64,000 nucleotides of DNA from Welwitschia mirabilis (GCA_051453625.1 JBOZIK010000001.1:223433182-223497181); one strand, 5' to 3'. Positions 44,145 to 57,000 are shown, counted from the stretch's first letter. Translations and numbers: made by a program. Notes: generated by a model not told the origin, from the sequence alone.

Positions 44145-46556
44145 TTGGTTTTACTTCTTAATCTAGCTTTAACAACTACGTTTCCTCTTAAATAACTATT
44201 TTTACTAATAACTAGTTTTTTAACATTTTTTAAAATTTTCTTATTTTTTCCAAAGTTTTTTTAAATTTTTTTAAAACATTATTGTGGCTTATGTGATCCC
44301 CTTGCATCTGTGCACTTGTTGCTAGCTAGGAACAAGATAGAATAATGATCACATCACACTACCATCACATATCTATCTCCATTGCTACTCTGTTCATGCT
44401 TACATCCACTTATATCTACCTCGTGACTGATCTTCACCCACCACCATTCCTAGATTGCTATCCTACTAATCTCTTTGATCCACCAGTTATGAACATGTAT
44501 AGTGTTGTCATTACAGCTTGATGTTGTTAGTTGCTTTTTCCCTCATAATCTTGTGAGCTTCCTGTATCCCCTCTTCCTCTTGTTGCATTGTTCTCCTAGC
44601 TTTTTAAACCATTCTCTCATTGCTCTAGCTTATGCTTCCTATTCTGCATGCTTCTCTTGCTTATTGCGGTAGCTTTAGACCATGCTACACCTCCTATTAT
44701 GTTACTCCAACCAGAGCACAGACTAAGGTAATAGCTTCTACACTATTGTTCATCATTAATGTTTATGGGGTAATGTTATAGGGCTTATTCTCATCATAGT
44801 TATATGTCATGCCTGACAAACTATAATAAGATTTAATAGTCTTTATTAAATTAAACTGTGATAATTTTTTCAACACCATCATCAATGTCAAAAAGACATT
44901 TTCATAAACAATTTTCATGTTGCTAAACCTTCCTCTCATCTCATCCATACTAGTCTGCAGTTTATTATTTCCCTTTCTTTATGAATGCATTGAAGTGTTT
45001 GATGTAGCCTATGTTATTGCACTTATCATCTGAGTAAACCAATAGATAGTTATCAAAATAGCTACCTGACATGTTATTTTGGATTATTATCTTTAAGACA
45101 CTTTTGTTCCTGCTCTGTTCACTATTTTCAATTACATTTTGCATTGCTACCCATTGTTGTTACTCTGTGCAGCCTCTTTATAGCACTTTGTAGTTTACAC
45201 TTTGAAGTCTTACTTTATTCCATGCTGCCATGTCCTTTTCCATCATATCCACCATTTTTCTATTTACCTATGCTCATTAGACACACCATTAATTCATCTA
45301 TCTACTCACGTGTTGTCTGCTCATTAGAATAGTTGGATTTGAGGTTCTTATTCATCCACCTACTATCTACTGATACACTAGCTCTTTTCTGTCATCCTGC
45401 TTGCAAGTAGTAATAATAGAAAATAATTATTTTTATTATATTTTTGTAGGTATTTAGCATCAATAAACCATTGGTAAAATGAAAAAGACATTTAGCTAGG
45501 ATAGTGAAGGTATTAGATTTAATTCCTAGTGGAAGAAAACTTTTTAAAATTTATGCCTTCTTATTTTTGGCTCCTACACACATGCAGTTCTAGTAAGCCA
45601 TTGCTTAACCTTAATCCAATTATGTGCACATGTATTTAGCTGAGCTATTACTTAGCCATTAGCTTAGTTTTATGCACATAAGTAGGTTTTTCTTTTTAAA
45701 TTTTTTGAGCTTTTTTTCATGTTTTCTTGAGCTTTTTGTAGATTTTTCAATTTTGTAAGCCCAAACTTAGTTTTCAAAGAATTTTTTTAATATTTTTTAA
45801 AGTTTTTTGAGCATTTTCATAATTATTGTAAGCCCTTAACCTTAATTTTTTTCTCTCCTTTTATCTAATTAAGTTAAGTTTGATATGTGGAACAATATCT
45901 ACTTGACTTAATTTTCTCTTACTTAAACCTATTTTTATGATTTGGATAGTTAAAGCTAAGTTTGGGATGTTGAGTAAGATCTACTTAGCTTAACTATATC
46001 AATTCAGACCTTGTCTTTATTGTGCTTTTTGGTGTTTCTTTCCTTTACTTTTATTACATTTAAATTTAATATTTTTGTGATTAAAATTTAAAACTCAAAA
46101 TTACCTCTCACCCCTAAACACATCACATTTTTCCATTGGTAATAAGTCTTGATTGGTAGTAGGTAAGGGGAACCTTGCATAGACAAAGATCTATGTTACA
46201 TTATGTTAACCTCTAAGCTTGTTGTGTAATCTTTAGATATGTTAACTAATGAAGTTTGAATGTATAAAAAGTTGCATCTCTCTTAAGCAAAAATGTACCA
46301 GATGCCCTAAGATCTAGATTCCCACATACATCTTAGTAATTAAGGGTATATTAGATGAAGGCTAAAGGCATAGTGGTAAGGCCTACTTGGATTTCTTACC
46401 AAGTTGACAGGGAGTCATAAGTATAATTGATTATAAAATTTACTAATTCTAAGGTATAAATAAATAATTGACATTGCATGGTACTCTCCCTTAAGGGGAG
46501 TATAGAGTTGAGGTAACCAAAGTTGGTCAATGACTTGGATGCCCCACCAAGGTAAT

Positions 46557-46583
46557 NNNNNNNNNNNNNNNNNNNNNNNNNNN
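46557..46583. other. assembly gap (27 N)
   Basis: Short sized gap in the leader of C1; the minus frame across it is unsupported. Confidence 0.99.
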
Positions 46584-46773
46584 GAAACAAGGGTATCATC
46601 CTTGAAGAGGATATGATCACTACCACATTCAAGATCAAAATATAAAATTAATAAATCTAGATTTTTATCACCTAATAATCAAATTAGGCTCTTTGCTTAC
46701 CTCACTCACATTAAGAGCCTTTTAACAAAATACCTTTATTTGTTCTTGTATTTCTATCTTTTTACTTTTTTTT

Positions 46774-46797
46774 GGGGGGAAGGGGGGGGTAGGAGGG
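46774..46797 (+). repeat. G-rich tract with G-quadruplex potential
   Basis: After a T run, GGGGGG, AA, GGGGGGGG, TA, GGAGGG. Four G3 tracts with loops of 7 or fewer can be drawn. Lies in the leader of C1. Confidence 0.7.
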
Positions 46798-47089
46798 TTC
46801 TTATTTATTACACATTATGATTTGGATAGATCATTAATATTTTTGAGCTTGATTCCCTTCTCATTATGACTATACCTTTATGTCATGGCTTCTTTCTATC
46901 TATTTTCTTTTGTTACATTATGACTTGGATAGATCACTTAAACTTGTTAATGAGAGTAATATCCCTTTTTCTATAACTATATCACTGTATTCATTTTTTT
47001 GTAGTTTTCCTCCTTTAGATTTTAACAAGTTTTCTTTATGTATCGAATAAATCACTTTCAGTAGTGGATGTAAGCAAGATCCCTCTAAA

Positions 47090-47330
47090 ATTCAACTTTA
47101 CCTCATACCTTATCAAAGATTCTCTCTCTTCCTCGCATTTATCATGACTACTATGTCAAAAGATAAATTTTAGATTTCATAAGGTAGCTTGACATCTATA
47201 TTAACTACCAGAATAATTGCCAAGCTTAGGGTGATTTTACATGAGGATCAAAGTTGGGAGAATTGGAATGAAGACTTGATGTCTACAAGTGCATTTATGA
47301 ATATTGATCATGATTGGTGTCTATATCGCA
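47090..47330 (+). pseudogene. copia gag start, C1
   Basis: A plus frame reads RIIAKLRVILHEDQSWENW (about 47,206-47,262) then NEDLMSTS. It matches the minus-strand segment at 61,150-61,260 of C2 (GIMTNLRVTLHDDQS). Conservation between two copies supports a coding origin. The position after the leader and a W..W segment fit the N-terminus of copia gag. It breaks off at the LTR end copy. Confidence 0.5.
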
Positions 47331-47433
47331 TCAATCCATAGAATTCATACTAATATAAGGAACTAGAGTATAAAAGGAGAAATAAAATTTAAAGTTTGAG
47401 AAATCTCATGCCAATTTCTCTTATTTCTCAACA

Positions 47434-48479
47434 CCTACCTATGTATGTATTTAGTCTAACTTGATATTTCAAGTCCTTGGTGTTGAAGGATTATGTTGCA
47501 TGATATTGAGATACTTTAAGGAAGTGGGGGTAAGTTATAATTATGCATCATTTTACATATCTTTTATTATCTTTTTATGATATATCAAGGTAAATTCTAA
47601 TCCCATGGAGTTAAACCTTGCCATTTTTTTAATTTTAGAATCCAAAGCAAAGCCAACTCATATTTAAATGGAAGCTAGATATTAAGTTGAAATGTCATTA
47701 TTAATGCTAGGAAATAGAAGAGCAAGAGCACATGAATAGTATTATTCAAACTAAAATTTTATTTCTTCTTTTACTACATCAAAGAGCTTTCATCCAAAGG
47801 CAAGTATACTATTAGGGTTTTACTAGGATTTTCACATAATTCTATGAACAAGATCATGATACGCATATAAATCTTACTAATTTCCCCTTTAACATAGGAA
47901 TACACTCTCTTCAAAGGGAAAACCAAAGTACTTAGGAAAAAACCTTAAGAATGTGACATATAATAAAATCTGCTTAAAGAGTTGTCATGTGAGGGAACTA
48001 CTTCATTAAAGAAGTAGTTAATTTACTACTACACATCCCATAGTAGATAGGGCTTATTATGTGTATTCAATACCTCATAATGNNNNNNNNNNNNNNNNNN
48101 NNNNNNNNNNNNNNNNNNNNNNNNNNNNNNNNNNNNNNNNNNNNNNNNNNNNNNNNNNNNNNNNNNNNNNNNNNNNNNNNNNTTAAAGAAGTAGTTAATT
48201 TACTACTACACATCCCATAGTAGATAGGGCTTATTATGTGTATTCAATACCTCATAATGCTAGCCCACAACATGTACTATACATCATGTCATACTAGGCC
48301 ATAATTGTACTACACATTCTATAGTACTAGGATTATGAGTGACTTTAATCAGAGACTCAAAATTCAAATGAATCCTAGAATGTACAAGAAATAATAAGTT
48401 TGAATCAACTCATTGTCAATCTAATATTAGATTAGAAATAATATAACTTCTTTTAATTAAGTGATTTAGTATGGATATT
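47434..48479 (-). other. unassigned DNA, probably including the 3' end of copia C2
   Basis: The 3' LTR of C2 should lie here (minus strand, after RNase H), but I could not match an LTR to it. A GAAGTGGGGGTAAG tract at 47,521-47,534 and the duplicated segment around the gap are the only notable features. Confidence 0.4.
48006..48259. repeat. identical 77-bp duplicate flanking a 100-N gap
   Basis: 48,006-48,082 and 48,183-48,259 are identical over 77 bases. The gap 48,083-48,182 is exactly 100 N. This is almost surely unmerged contig overlap, not biology; the true sequence has one copy. Confidence 0.95.
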
Positions 48480-49730
48480 AGTAGTTTTCTCTATGATTGA
48501 ATAGTATACTTGTGCAAAACCTTCATTTTGTATAAGTTCCCTAATTTTATAAATCCCTGCATGAAAGCATTTTTTCCCCTATCATGGTGTAGTAGAAGTT
48601 TTTCTATGCAAGCCTTAGTCTACTCTAAATATACTAATTCTAATAACTTTCTTAACCATTCAATTTCTCTACATGCCTTAAAAGTAATTGTATATTTTGC
48701 CTCAGCAGAAGATCAAGATATTAGTTTATGATGCTTTGATCATCATGATAAAGACAATGTTCTTAAGAACATAATAAACCCTAATGTTAACAGAGACACA
48801 TTACTTTCTCTAGCGAAATCTAAATTAAAATATGTCTTTAGGATGAATTAAGAATTTCTTTATATTTTAGACCTAAATCCTTAGTCTTCTTTAGATATCT
48901 CAGCACACTCTTTACATTGTTTAAATAAGTTACCTTAGGTTCATATAGATATCTTGACAAAACGCTAATAGCATACAATACATTTTGTTTAGTATTTGTC
49001 AAGTAAATGAAACTTCCTATCATTATTTTATATTCAGTTTTATTTATAGATTATGGATCTTTAGCTATAGATATCTTAGCATTTCTTTCTAAAGGAATGA
49101 TAACATTCTTTGTATCTTGTAGCCCAAATTTATTAACTAAATATTTAATGTATTTGTTCTAAGTTAAGAATATTTCATCTTTTCTTTGAATAATCTCTAT
49201 GCCTAGGTAGAATCTCACTAATCTAAGGTTAAAAATTTTGAATGCTTTACTTAAAGTAATTTTTGTCCTTGTGATGTCTTCTTCATTACCTCTAGTTATC
49301 AGCATATCATTCACATACACCACTACAAATGTAAATTTGATCCCATTAGACTTTATAAATAATGAGACATTTACATCTTGATAATTACATATTCTGAATC
49401 CAATGGAACTTAGATAATACCATGCTCTTGGTGCTTGTTTTAGCCCATATAGTGACTTGATTAATCTACACATCCCTTTTTTTTTAATTTTTTATCTTTT
49501 ACTCCTCTTTTACTCCAAATTCTTTTGATTACATCATGTAAATTTCTTCTTTTAAATCTTCATGTAGAAAGAAAATATTTATGTTTAATTGATAAATATT
49601 TTATCTTCTTTATGTAGCTAAAGTAATCATTATTGTGATGATAGCCCCTTTTGCAATTAGTGTAAAGACCTCATATTAAGTTCTTTCTTTTGACACATGC
49701 CTATAGTAATAACCCAATCTTTATGTTTGG
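48480..49730 (-). pseudogene. copia C2 reverse transcriptase (C-terminal part) and RNase H
   Basis: Minus-strand frames carry textbook copia landmarks: a HEDLKEEIYMM segment (about 49,545-49,575), RLIKSLYGLKQAPRAWY (49,415-49,467), the catalytic-site region VVYVNDMLITRGN (N replaces the usual second D of YVDD), and FYLGIEI. MIGSFIYLTNTKQNVLYAISVLSRYL follows at 48,945-49,023. RNase H continues with SAEAKYTITFKACREIEWLR near 48,640-48,705. The loss of the catalytic Asp, frameshifts and stops make it dead. Its N-terminal part lies at 58,365-58,530, on the far side of element D. Confidence 0.9.
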
Positions 49731-51075
49731 TGTAGTATAATAACTCATATTTAAAGCTAAGTTTACATTTAACTATTATTCTTCCTTAGGGATAACATGG
49801 ATATATGTTTAGAATGACAATAATTTTTGCTAACATATAAGTTACAAAGTCTAAGAAAATAAATAAAAGAGAAGTGATTTTTAAGTTGTGTTTTGAACTT
49901 TATCTTAAGAGAGAAAGGAATCAAACTAGTTCCAAAGCATCACTATTTAGTTTCTAAGCTATCCTTCACTCCATTACTATCTTTTTACCTTTCTGTAAAA
50001 GATTTAAAACCATAAAGTACTTTTGGCTCGTGTTATGGGGCATTATCTAACCCACCATATAAGAAATAGTGAATTCAATTAACACTTTAGTCTTAAAATA
50101 ATAATAGAAAGTAACTAAGTACTTAAGATATATGAAATTAAAAGACTTAAACTAAGTGATTAAAAGGAATGCACTTAACTAAAATGAACTTGATATTTAA
50201 AGTGCATCTAAGTATTCCAACTATAAAATAAATCATTATTTAAAATTAAAGGTAACAACTTTATGTATTATAGAAAAGGAATAACTTTATAGTAAAGGAA
50301 AAAGGAAGAAGAAAGAACTCCTCAGTAATCCTGAAGACTAGATTACTCCCTCAAAGAGTCATTTAGAAAGCCATCACAAGTCAATATTCAAAAATTCTAA
50401 AATTCTCCAAGCTAAAGATGAATACAATAAAGGGTTTAAGGTCCTTTTATAAAGAAATATGGAGGTGAGAAGTGGTTACAAGCTCTTGGCTTATAGTGTT
50501 AGGTAGAATCTTCGTTATTTAGCATTAAGTAGATATGATTATTTCTAGTAGCATTTGGTAAAAGTTATCTGGTAGTATTAGGTAGATAATATTTTATCCT
50601 ATAGCACTAGGTAGAATCTTTTCCAGTTATTATTTGATGAAGGTTGTCTTATAGTGTTTGATGGGGATTCTCATGTAGCATTATGTAGAATCTTCATCAT
50701 GAGAATCTTCATCATGATGAGTTCAACACATGTCTTTTGGATCTAGATTCCTCTACCAACTAGTGCTATTATTACATGTCCATAATACCACCTTTACATG
50801 CCTCTACCACTTTTTTTCTAATGCTACTACTATGTGTCACCACCTCATGTCTCCATTGCCATCATTATTTTGTGAAAGATTGTGTCCATATTCTGTCATG
50901 TATTCCAAAACATGGCTAGAGACTTGTAATTATTATAGAGAAAAACATAATATTAAATTTTATTTTAAAAATAATAGAAGACATATTTTATGGTTAAAAA
51001 ATTAAATTAATGTCTTTATTTATAATAAATTAGCCTAAAACACTTGATATAAATGTTAATTTTTACATGTTAGCA
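49731..51075 (-). repeat. 3' LTR of element D
   Basis: Aligns with 57,029-58,364 along its length. The similar plus frames 50,730-51,005 and 58,019-58,282 (ending FYFKNNRR) occur in both LTRs and probably are chance frames preserved by LTR identity. Confidence 0.85.
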
Positions 51076-51262
51076 CATCCCATAACTAGTCTTTTCTAGT
51101 TCCTTAGTAAAAAGTTGATAATGGAATGGCTAAACATGGAAAAATTATCTATGTCTAAAGAACTGAAGTGTGTGAATGATATAAATTGAAAAATCTTTTG
51201 AAGAACTTTCTCTAATTAATGCATTAAAATGAAAAATTTTCTTATTAAAACTAGATCCTATA

Positions 51263-51273
51263 CCCCCCCAACC
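51263..51273 (-). promoter_or_regulatory. internal polypurine-tract-like site of element D
   Basis: Minus strand GGTTGGGGGGG. The tract at the LTR edge (51,076-51,089) is decayed; this one sits ~190 bp inside, as in element P. Confidence 0.5.
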
Positions 51274-51279
51274 AAAACT

Positions 51280-52560
51280 AGATTCTATTCTTAAATTTTA
51301 TAATGAAAAACATTCAAGTCATTTGAGAACATAACTTTAAAGAGAATCATAAAGATTTTTTTTAATTTAAAAGCTTACAAAATGATACAACTAAGTTAAT
51401 AAAAAAGAAAAACTAACTATAGTGAAAAGGTAAGTACAAGAAAAAACTAACCATAATGAAACAATGTTAATAAAAGGTCTATTGATAAAAATAATTTATG
51501 CCTTAGGAGTTATTCATCATGAAAATGGGTATGAAGTGAAGTGAAGTGATATGGAGTGAAAAGGAGATGATAAATGCATCATATGTACTAAACAATAAAC
51601 TGATGAATAAATGAGGAAACATTCCTAATTTAATAGCTCTTTATTATATTTTTGTATTTTTATTGGATTGTAATATCAACCAAGTAAAGTCTTAATCAAG
51701 TAACTTATATGAATTTAAGAAATTATAGTCAATCTTAAGTATGAAGGTTAAGAGACAATAGTTCACATATAGCCTTTGATTTCCACTTTTGTCGTTCCTT
51801 TATTTTTCATTTTTACCTTTGCATATGTCCTTAGTCGTAAGACTTTGGATTACAGTGAGCATCTAGTGTTATGACATTTTTTACCAACAAAGTTAAGAAT
51901 GTTATTTTATGTAGAAATTAGTGCTACAATACAAGCTAGCGTTTATAACCCTGATGCAGTTAAGCATGTCATAATTGGATGATTAAAGCTACATTACCAA
52001 CAAGTGTCAACAAACCTAATGCAATTAACTAAAACCAATGAAGTGATTGATGTTGTATGTGTTTATAGAAGATTTTTTTTTTTTTTTGGTTCATCTTTCC
52101 ATGCTCATTTTTTATGCATGTTAGGGGGTATTGGCTCATTAGTATTAATTAAGATAAATCTTGTTCCCAATAAAGGCTTTAAACTTAAGGAGTACATATT
52201 AAAGTAAATTCCACCTTTTCAACCAAATTTTTCCAAAATTTGAGAAACTAAGTAAATGCGATCTTAGCTAACACACTCAAAATAAGCATACTTTTTCTTA
52301 AAATCTCATAAGTAAACTTGGTCTTAATTGTTACTTAGGTGATAATGAGATCACTTTATTATTGATCTTTATTTAAGGTTTATTAACTTAGATTAGTAAG
52401 TCGCATAAATTCACAAGTCATTAGAATAGATGGATGATAGTGCTTTAGGCAGTATTCATTAACTTGAATAGTTGTTGGTTTTTAGGGTTTTCTATGAAAA
52501 ATACTTCATGAGGTAAACCTTATTTACTTAAACTGATCCTTTCCACTTAGTGATTAATTT
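51280..52560 (-). other. 3' region of element D
   Basis: Non-coding or decayed part between integrase and PPT; 51,660-52,030 matches the duplicated regions of element P. No domain recognised. Plus frame 52,004-52,207 is unsupported. Confidence 0.55.
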
Positions 52561-53600
52561 TCTTGGAAAAAAATGTAAGCATGGATTATAAAGTAAAACT
52601 AGTTCTTCCTCCTTGAAATTTTTCCTAAGGATATATTAATCATGGAATTTCTTCATCTTCTCTTTGTTTATTTACATGATTTCATAGGCATTATTTTTTA
52701 TTTTGTCTAATTCATTAAGTTATATGACCTTATTTTTTCTTATGTCCTCCAAAGTTAAGTTCATGTTTTTGATCATCCACTATGCTTTATGCTCAAGTTC
52801 TATGTGTGGATGATAAGCTTTTCCATAGACTAATCAAAATGGTAACATTCCTAAGGGAATTTTGTAAGCAACGCATTATGCCCATAAAACATTATTAAGT
52901 TGGAAAGACTATTCTTTTCATGTTAATTTTACTACCTTATTAAGAGTTTCTTAAGTTTATTATTTATAACATTACTTTAGCCACTAGTCTGAGGGTGGTA
53001 AGTTGTTCTAACTTTACCCCATTTTTAGTGAGAAGGCTATTAAATATTTTATTTCAAAAGCATGTTTCTCCATTGCTAATTAAAATACATGGGTAAGTAA
53101 AGCATGTTAAGATGTTTTTTTAAAGCACTTAACCAGCATTTGGGCATTTTCTATTTAATAAGTACAAGCCTCAATCCATTTAGTTATGTAATTGACATAG
53201 ACAAAAATATATTGATGTCCATTTAATAATGGATGAGGACCCTAAAAATTAATTCTCCAAATGTTGAAAGGTTTAGCAAGAAGAATGGGATTTAAGGGCA
53301 TCATTTATATTTGAAAAATACTTTCTAACTTTTGATAATTATACAAGATTTACAATAAAAGTAGGAGTCTTTAAAGATAGATGACCAATAAAAACCAAAT
53401 TGTAGAATTTTTGTAGTGGTTTTATTAGCTAAGTAGTTATTCCCATAAGCCTTAAAATGGTAATGTTTAAGTATATCATGTATATTAGTTTGATGGATAC
53501 ATTTGCGAATGATTTGGTCTATATAGTATTAGAAAATATGTGGTCTATCCCAGAAAAAGTACTTGGCTTGGCTTAGGAATCTCTTTTTATCATTGATGAT
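52560..53600 (-). pseudogene. Athila-type integrase of element D
   Basis: Minus strand, zinc-binding domain first: KILQFGFYWSSIFKDSYFYC then KSC (about 53,340-53,420), keeping the Cys pair. A NIWRINF segment (about 53,250) corresponds to the DVWGIDFMGP core start, with the catalytic Asp changed to Asn. Then YIFVYVNYITKWIEA, a PPSD/HPQTSG-like stretch near 52,990, PLGMLPF, HIELEHKA, LNELDKIK and LRKNFKEEELVLLYNP (about 52,600-52,640). No chromodomain follows, as expected for Athila. Stops and a lost catalytic residue show it is inactive. Confidence 0.9.
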
Positions 53601-53699
53601 CTAGTGAGAAGGGATGATTTTGAACACTAAGTAATTAGCAACATCTACAAATGGGGTTACTTCCTTAACTTAAAAAAGATATTCATCTGGAATTTATCA

Positions 53700-54230
53700 T
53701 TAATAAAAAGTAATGTTTATACATTTTTCTTAAGTTAATTGAGAAATGTAATTAGCAACTATGTTATCAAAACTCTCTTTATCTTTAATTTCTAAGTTAC
53801 ATTCCTATAGAAGAAGGTGTCATATAATTAGTCTTAGTTTTAACTCCTTTTTAACAAAGAGATATCTAAGGATTGAATAATTAGTATAGGTAATTAACTT
53901 AGATACTAAAAGCCATTACCTAAATTTCCCTAAGGTAAATACTATAGCCAACAGCTATTTTTCTATAATGAAGTAGTTTAACTAATTTTCATTTAATGTT
54001 TTATTGGCATAATAAATCATAGTTGGTTTTTTATTTATCTTTTGTTATAAAACTACCCTAATTGTGTAATAATTGGCATTACATGTAAGCTTAAAAGGTA
54101 ACTTCTAATTAGGTGGGTGAATGATTAGAATAGAAGTTAGTTCTTCTTTGAATTATTGGAAGGCTTATTAACATTTACATCACATAAGTGAAAGTGGGTA
54201 TCCTATAGGATTCAATCATATGGTTGGTTA
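53700..54230 (-). pseudogene. RNase H domain of element D
   Basis: Minus strand frame reads MIYYANKTLNEN, LNYFIIEK, LLAIVFTLGKFR, then a YTNYSILRYLFVKKELKLRL segment, matching the gypsy RNase H order (YYASRTLN, NYTTTEKE, ALRYLL..K). It removes the RNA strand during reverse transcription. Internal stops at several Gln/Trp positions. Confidence 0.88.
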
Positions 54231-54239
54231 TTTAGAATG

Positions 54240-55130
54240 GAAGTAGGTTGGAAAAACTTTAGATGTCCATTTAAAAGTGTTTTTTTTGCTCTAAATATCA
54301 TACAAATGCTTACATATTTTACTAAAGTCTTTGATGGATATCCTATAGTATCCTGTGTGTCCTAAGAATAATCTAATATATTTTTGTTCTTGAGGTGTTA
54401 ACAAGTATCTGATTAGAGAAACCTTAACAAGATTCACCTCAATTCATTTCTTAGAGATGATATTTCCTCGAAATATGCCTTGATTAATCATAAAGTGGCA
54501 TTTTCCCCAGTTAAACACAAGGAATTTTTTAATACATCACTCAAGAACACATTTTAAGTTATGCTTACGATGATTAAAAGAAATTCCATAGACCAAGAAG
54601 TCATCCATAAAGATTTTGACACCTAAATCTAGTAAATCAGAGGAGATTCTGATCATGCAACATTGAAAAGTAGTAGGTGCACTCCATAATCCAAAGGGCA
54701 TTCATTTGTAGGAAAATGTTTCATAGGAGTAGGTAAAGGTGGTTTTGTCTTGATTCTCAGGGAAAATTTCAATTTGATTATAACTCAAATACCCATCTAA
54801 GAAATAGTAAAATGGATGCTCTAGAAGTTACTCTAGGATTTGATCAAGAAATATAGAGGGAAGTGATCCTTTTTTGAGATGGCATTTAATTTTCTATAGA
54901 ATGCACATCCTCCATTTCACTAGAGGCCTTGTAGGAATAAGTTTTTTATGCTTATTTTGGACAAGGGTAATTCCTACTTTCATAGTTCTAGTCTAAGTTA
55001 TACTCACCCATTTACTATCTAAAATAGGATAGATAATCCCATTATTGAGAAGTTTGATCATCTTATTTTTAGCTACCTCCTTTAAGGTTAGGATTTTACA
55101 TCTTTGTGCTTCTCTAGATGTCTTAACATT
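54240..55130 (-). pseudogene. reverse transcriptase of element D
   Basis: Minus strand landmarks in order: KMIKLLNNGIIYPILDSKWV (about 54,990-55,060), LIPTRPLVKWRMC, FYYFLDGYLSYNQIEI (about 54,780-54,830), TTFTYSYETFSY, MPFGLWSAPTTFQ, then the catalytic FMDDFLVYG (about 54,590-54,620). The sequel is NWGKCHFMINQGI and IRLFLGHTGYYR (about 54,345-54,385). The DD pair is intact but stops and frame changes interrupt the gene. RNase H follows directly. Most complete RT in the window. Confidence 0.92.
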
Positions 55131-55436
55131 ATCTTCTAAATAAATATCGTACATGTAAATGCCAGGATCAATGTCTCTAATATTAGAGAGGGTCCATCTT
55201 ATTGCCTTCTTATTCTTTCTTTAAGAGTTTAATCAATTGATCTTTTTGAGATGGGCTAAGGAAGAATTTATGACTATTAGAAAGATGGAGTTATTCCCTA
55301 CAAAAGCATATTTCAGATCATTAGACAAGGACTTAAGTTCTAGATTAATTTTGTTTTAGGAAATGGAACATGTTTCTTATTCTAAGTCATAATTTTTAGG
55401 ATAGTGGAAAGTGAATTATTAATTTTCAAAAAGGGA

Positions 55437-55870
55437 TTATATGTTATCCACATAATCTACCCCTTCATCATTTGATGATAACTTCATGGAATTAAAGACA
55501 TTTAGTTCTATAGTTATGTTGTTGAAGGAAATATTTATTACTTGATTCTTGTAATTGATTAAGGAATTTGAGGTTGCTAAGAATGGTCTTCCTAAAATGA
55601 TAGGCACTAATTGATTTGTTGAATCTTGCATGTCCAAAATCACAAAATATACTAGGAAGTAATAACTATTAACTCTAACGATGACATCCTCTATAACTCC
55701 TAATGGAATTGTAATAGAGTTATCTGCTACTTAGAGTTGGAGTTTCATATTCTTAAGTGCTTTTAAGCCTAATTATTTATAAGTTATGTAGGAAATCAAG
55801 TTGGCACTAGATCCTAAGTTTAGTAAGGCTTGGCTAAGTTATTTATTACTATAGTGATAATGAGTATGGG
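55437..55870 (-). pseudogene. Athila-type aspartic protease of element D
   Basis: Minus strand: a LGASANLI segment (about 55,845-55,870, the protease active-site region), then ADNSITIPLGVIEDVIVRV, a FVILDMQDS stretch, and VPIILGRPFLATSNSLINY. It continues to the FNSMKLSSNDEGVDYVD end. The frame is open from 55,437 to 55,643. ILGRPFL is diagnostic for Athila/Tat proteases, which process the Gag-Pol polyprotein. Upstream half has stops. Confidence 0.9.
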
Positions 55871-55879
55871 ATAGCAAGG

Positions 55880-57000
55880 TCTTTATATTTTGATTTAAAT
55901 TGGTTTTGGATAATTATACTTGTTTGTTGAGTTAATAAAGCTTTGGTTTTTATGTTTATATGTCTTTAATTTCTTTGAAAATTTCTAGAGCCTATAATTG
56001 CTTTTTCATTATGTTTTCCTTCCTAAATTGTTAGGAAAAATGTAAGTATTTCTTATATATGGGTAATGGATTTTTATTCTTTATATGGATGTATTTTTAA
56101 CTCTTTTTGGCTTCTAAGGTAGATAGACTTAGTTTTTTTTAAGTGTTCTACCTTTTAATAAACCTAATTACCTTTGGATTTTTTGGGCACTCATGGGAAG
56201 TTTGCTCATTTTTCTTTGGTTTATGGTGGAAAGTATTTAAAATTGAATTTGTTGAATTTTTTGGAGAACTTAGATAATGGATTAAGTGTTTTAATCAAGG
56301 TTGTTTAATGTGGAGAATTGCTATTTTAGGGATTGTTCATGGCCTTGGTTAAGTAGCCTTGAGTTGTCATGAACTTTCTAAACTTATTTTAGGAATGACA
56401 CAAAAGGTTGAGTAAAAAATCTAAGGTATTCTATGCAAAAAAGACAATAGTGCTAGTGAGGAAAGGCTTACATAAAGGTTCACTAAGTTTGCACAGAGTT
56501 TTTTAAGGAACAGGGTCATAGAAGAATTAATAGAGATAATGAATGTGAGTCAATATAGCTAAAATCATGAAATATTTTTAGATTTTTAAGGTTTTTAACA
56601 TGTAGTGAATTGATAAAAATAAAAATGTAGAAAATCATATAAAAAACATAGCAGGAAAAGGAAAGCATACAATGTAATAAAAAGTTTAATTAAAGGTGTT
56701 TAAACTTTTTAAGTTTTACTTCAAAAGAAACCTGCAAACATAATGTTAAACCTACACAAATAATTTAGCATAAAATAAAAAATAAACTTTTAAAAATAAG
56801 CTAAAATATTTTGTATTTCACTAGAAGGGCTAGTACCAACCATTGGAAGGAAATAAAAGAAATACATAAAATAAAAGAAAAAGGATCAGTTCAAGTATCA
56901 CTAGAAAGAGAACTAGTATCTACAATAGAAAAATTAAAAATTATATATAAAGTTGCAAAAATAAAATCAATGCTCCTCTGAGTCTCTACCATGTCATTAT
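55880..57000 (-). other. leader and shortened gag region of element D
   Basis: Only ~1.1 kb separates protease from PBS, less than an Athila gag usually needs. No gag motif seen. The leader part (56,810-57,000) matches element P. Confidence 0.5.

Larger units (their letters stand above)
44129..47433 (+). mobile_element. C1: copia deletion derivative
   Basis: Begins at an LTR/PBS edge and ends at a second copy of the LTR end. The part 45,400-47,320 matches 61,130-62,860 in inverted orientation, the leader and gag start of the larger copia copy C2. No protease, integrase or RT is present, so most of gag-pol has been lost. The segment 44,290-45,400 is less AT-rich, pyrimidine-rich, and without recognised domains; frames 45,144-45,332 (+) and 44,763-44,948 (-) are unsupported. 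Confidence 0.6.

Noticed and set aside
46486-46501. CTCCCTTAAGGGGAG palindrome as a regulatory operator
   Set aside because: A short palindrome in a repeat leader; the counterpart in C2 is only partly conserved, and nothing else supports a function.
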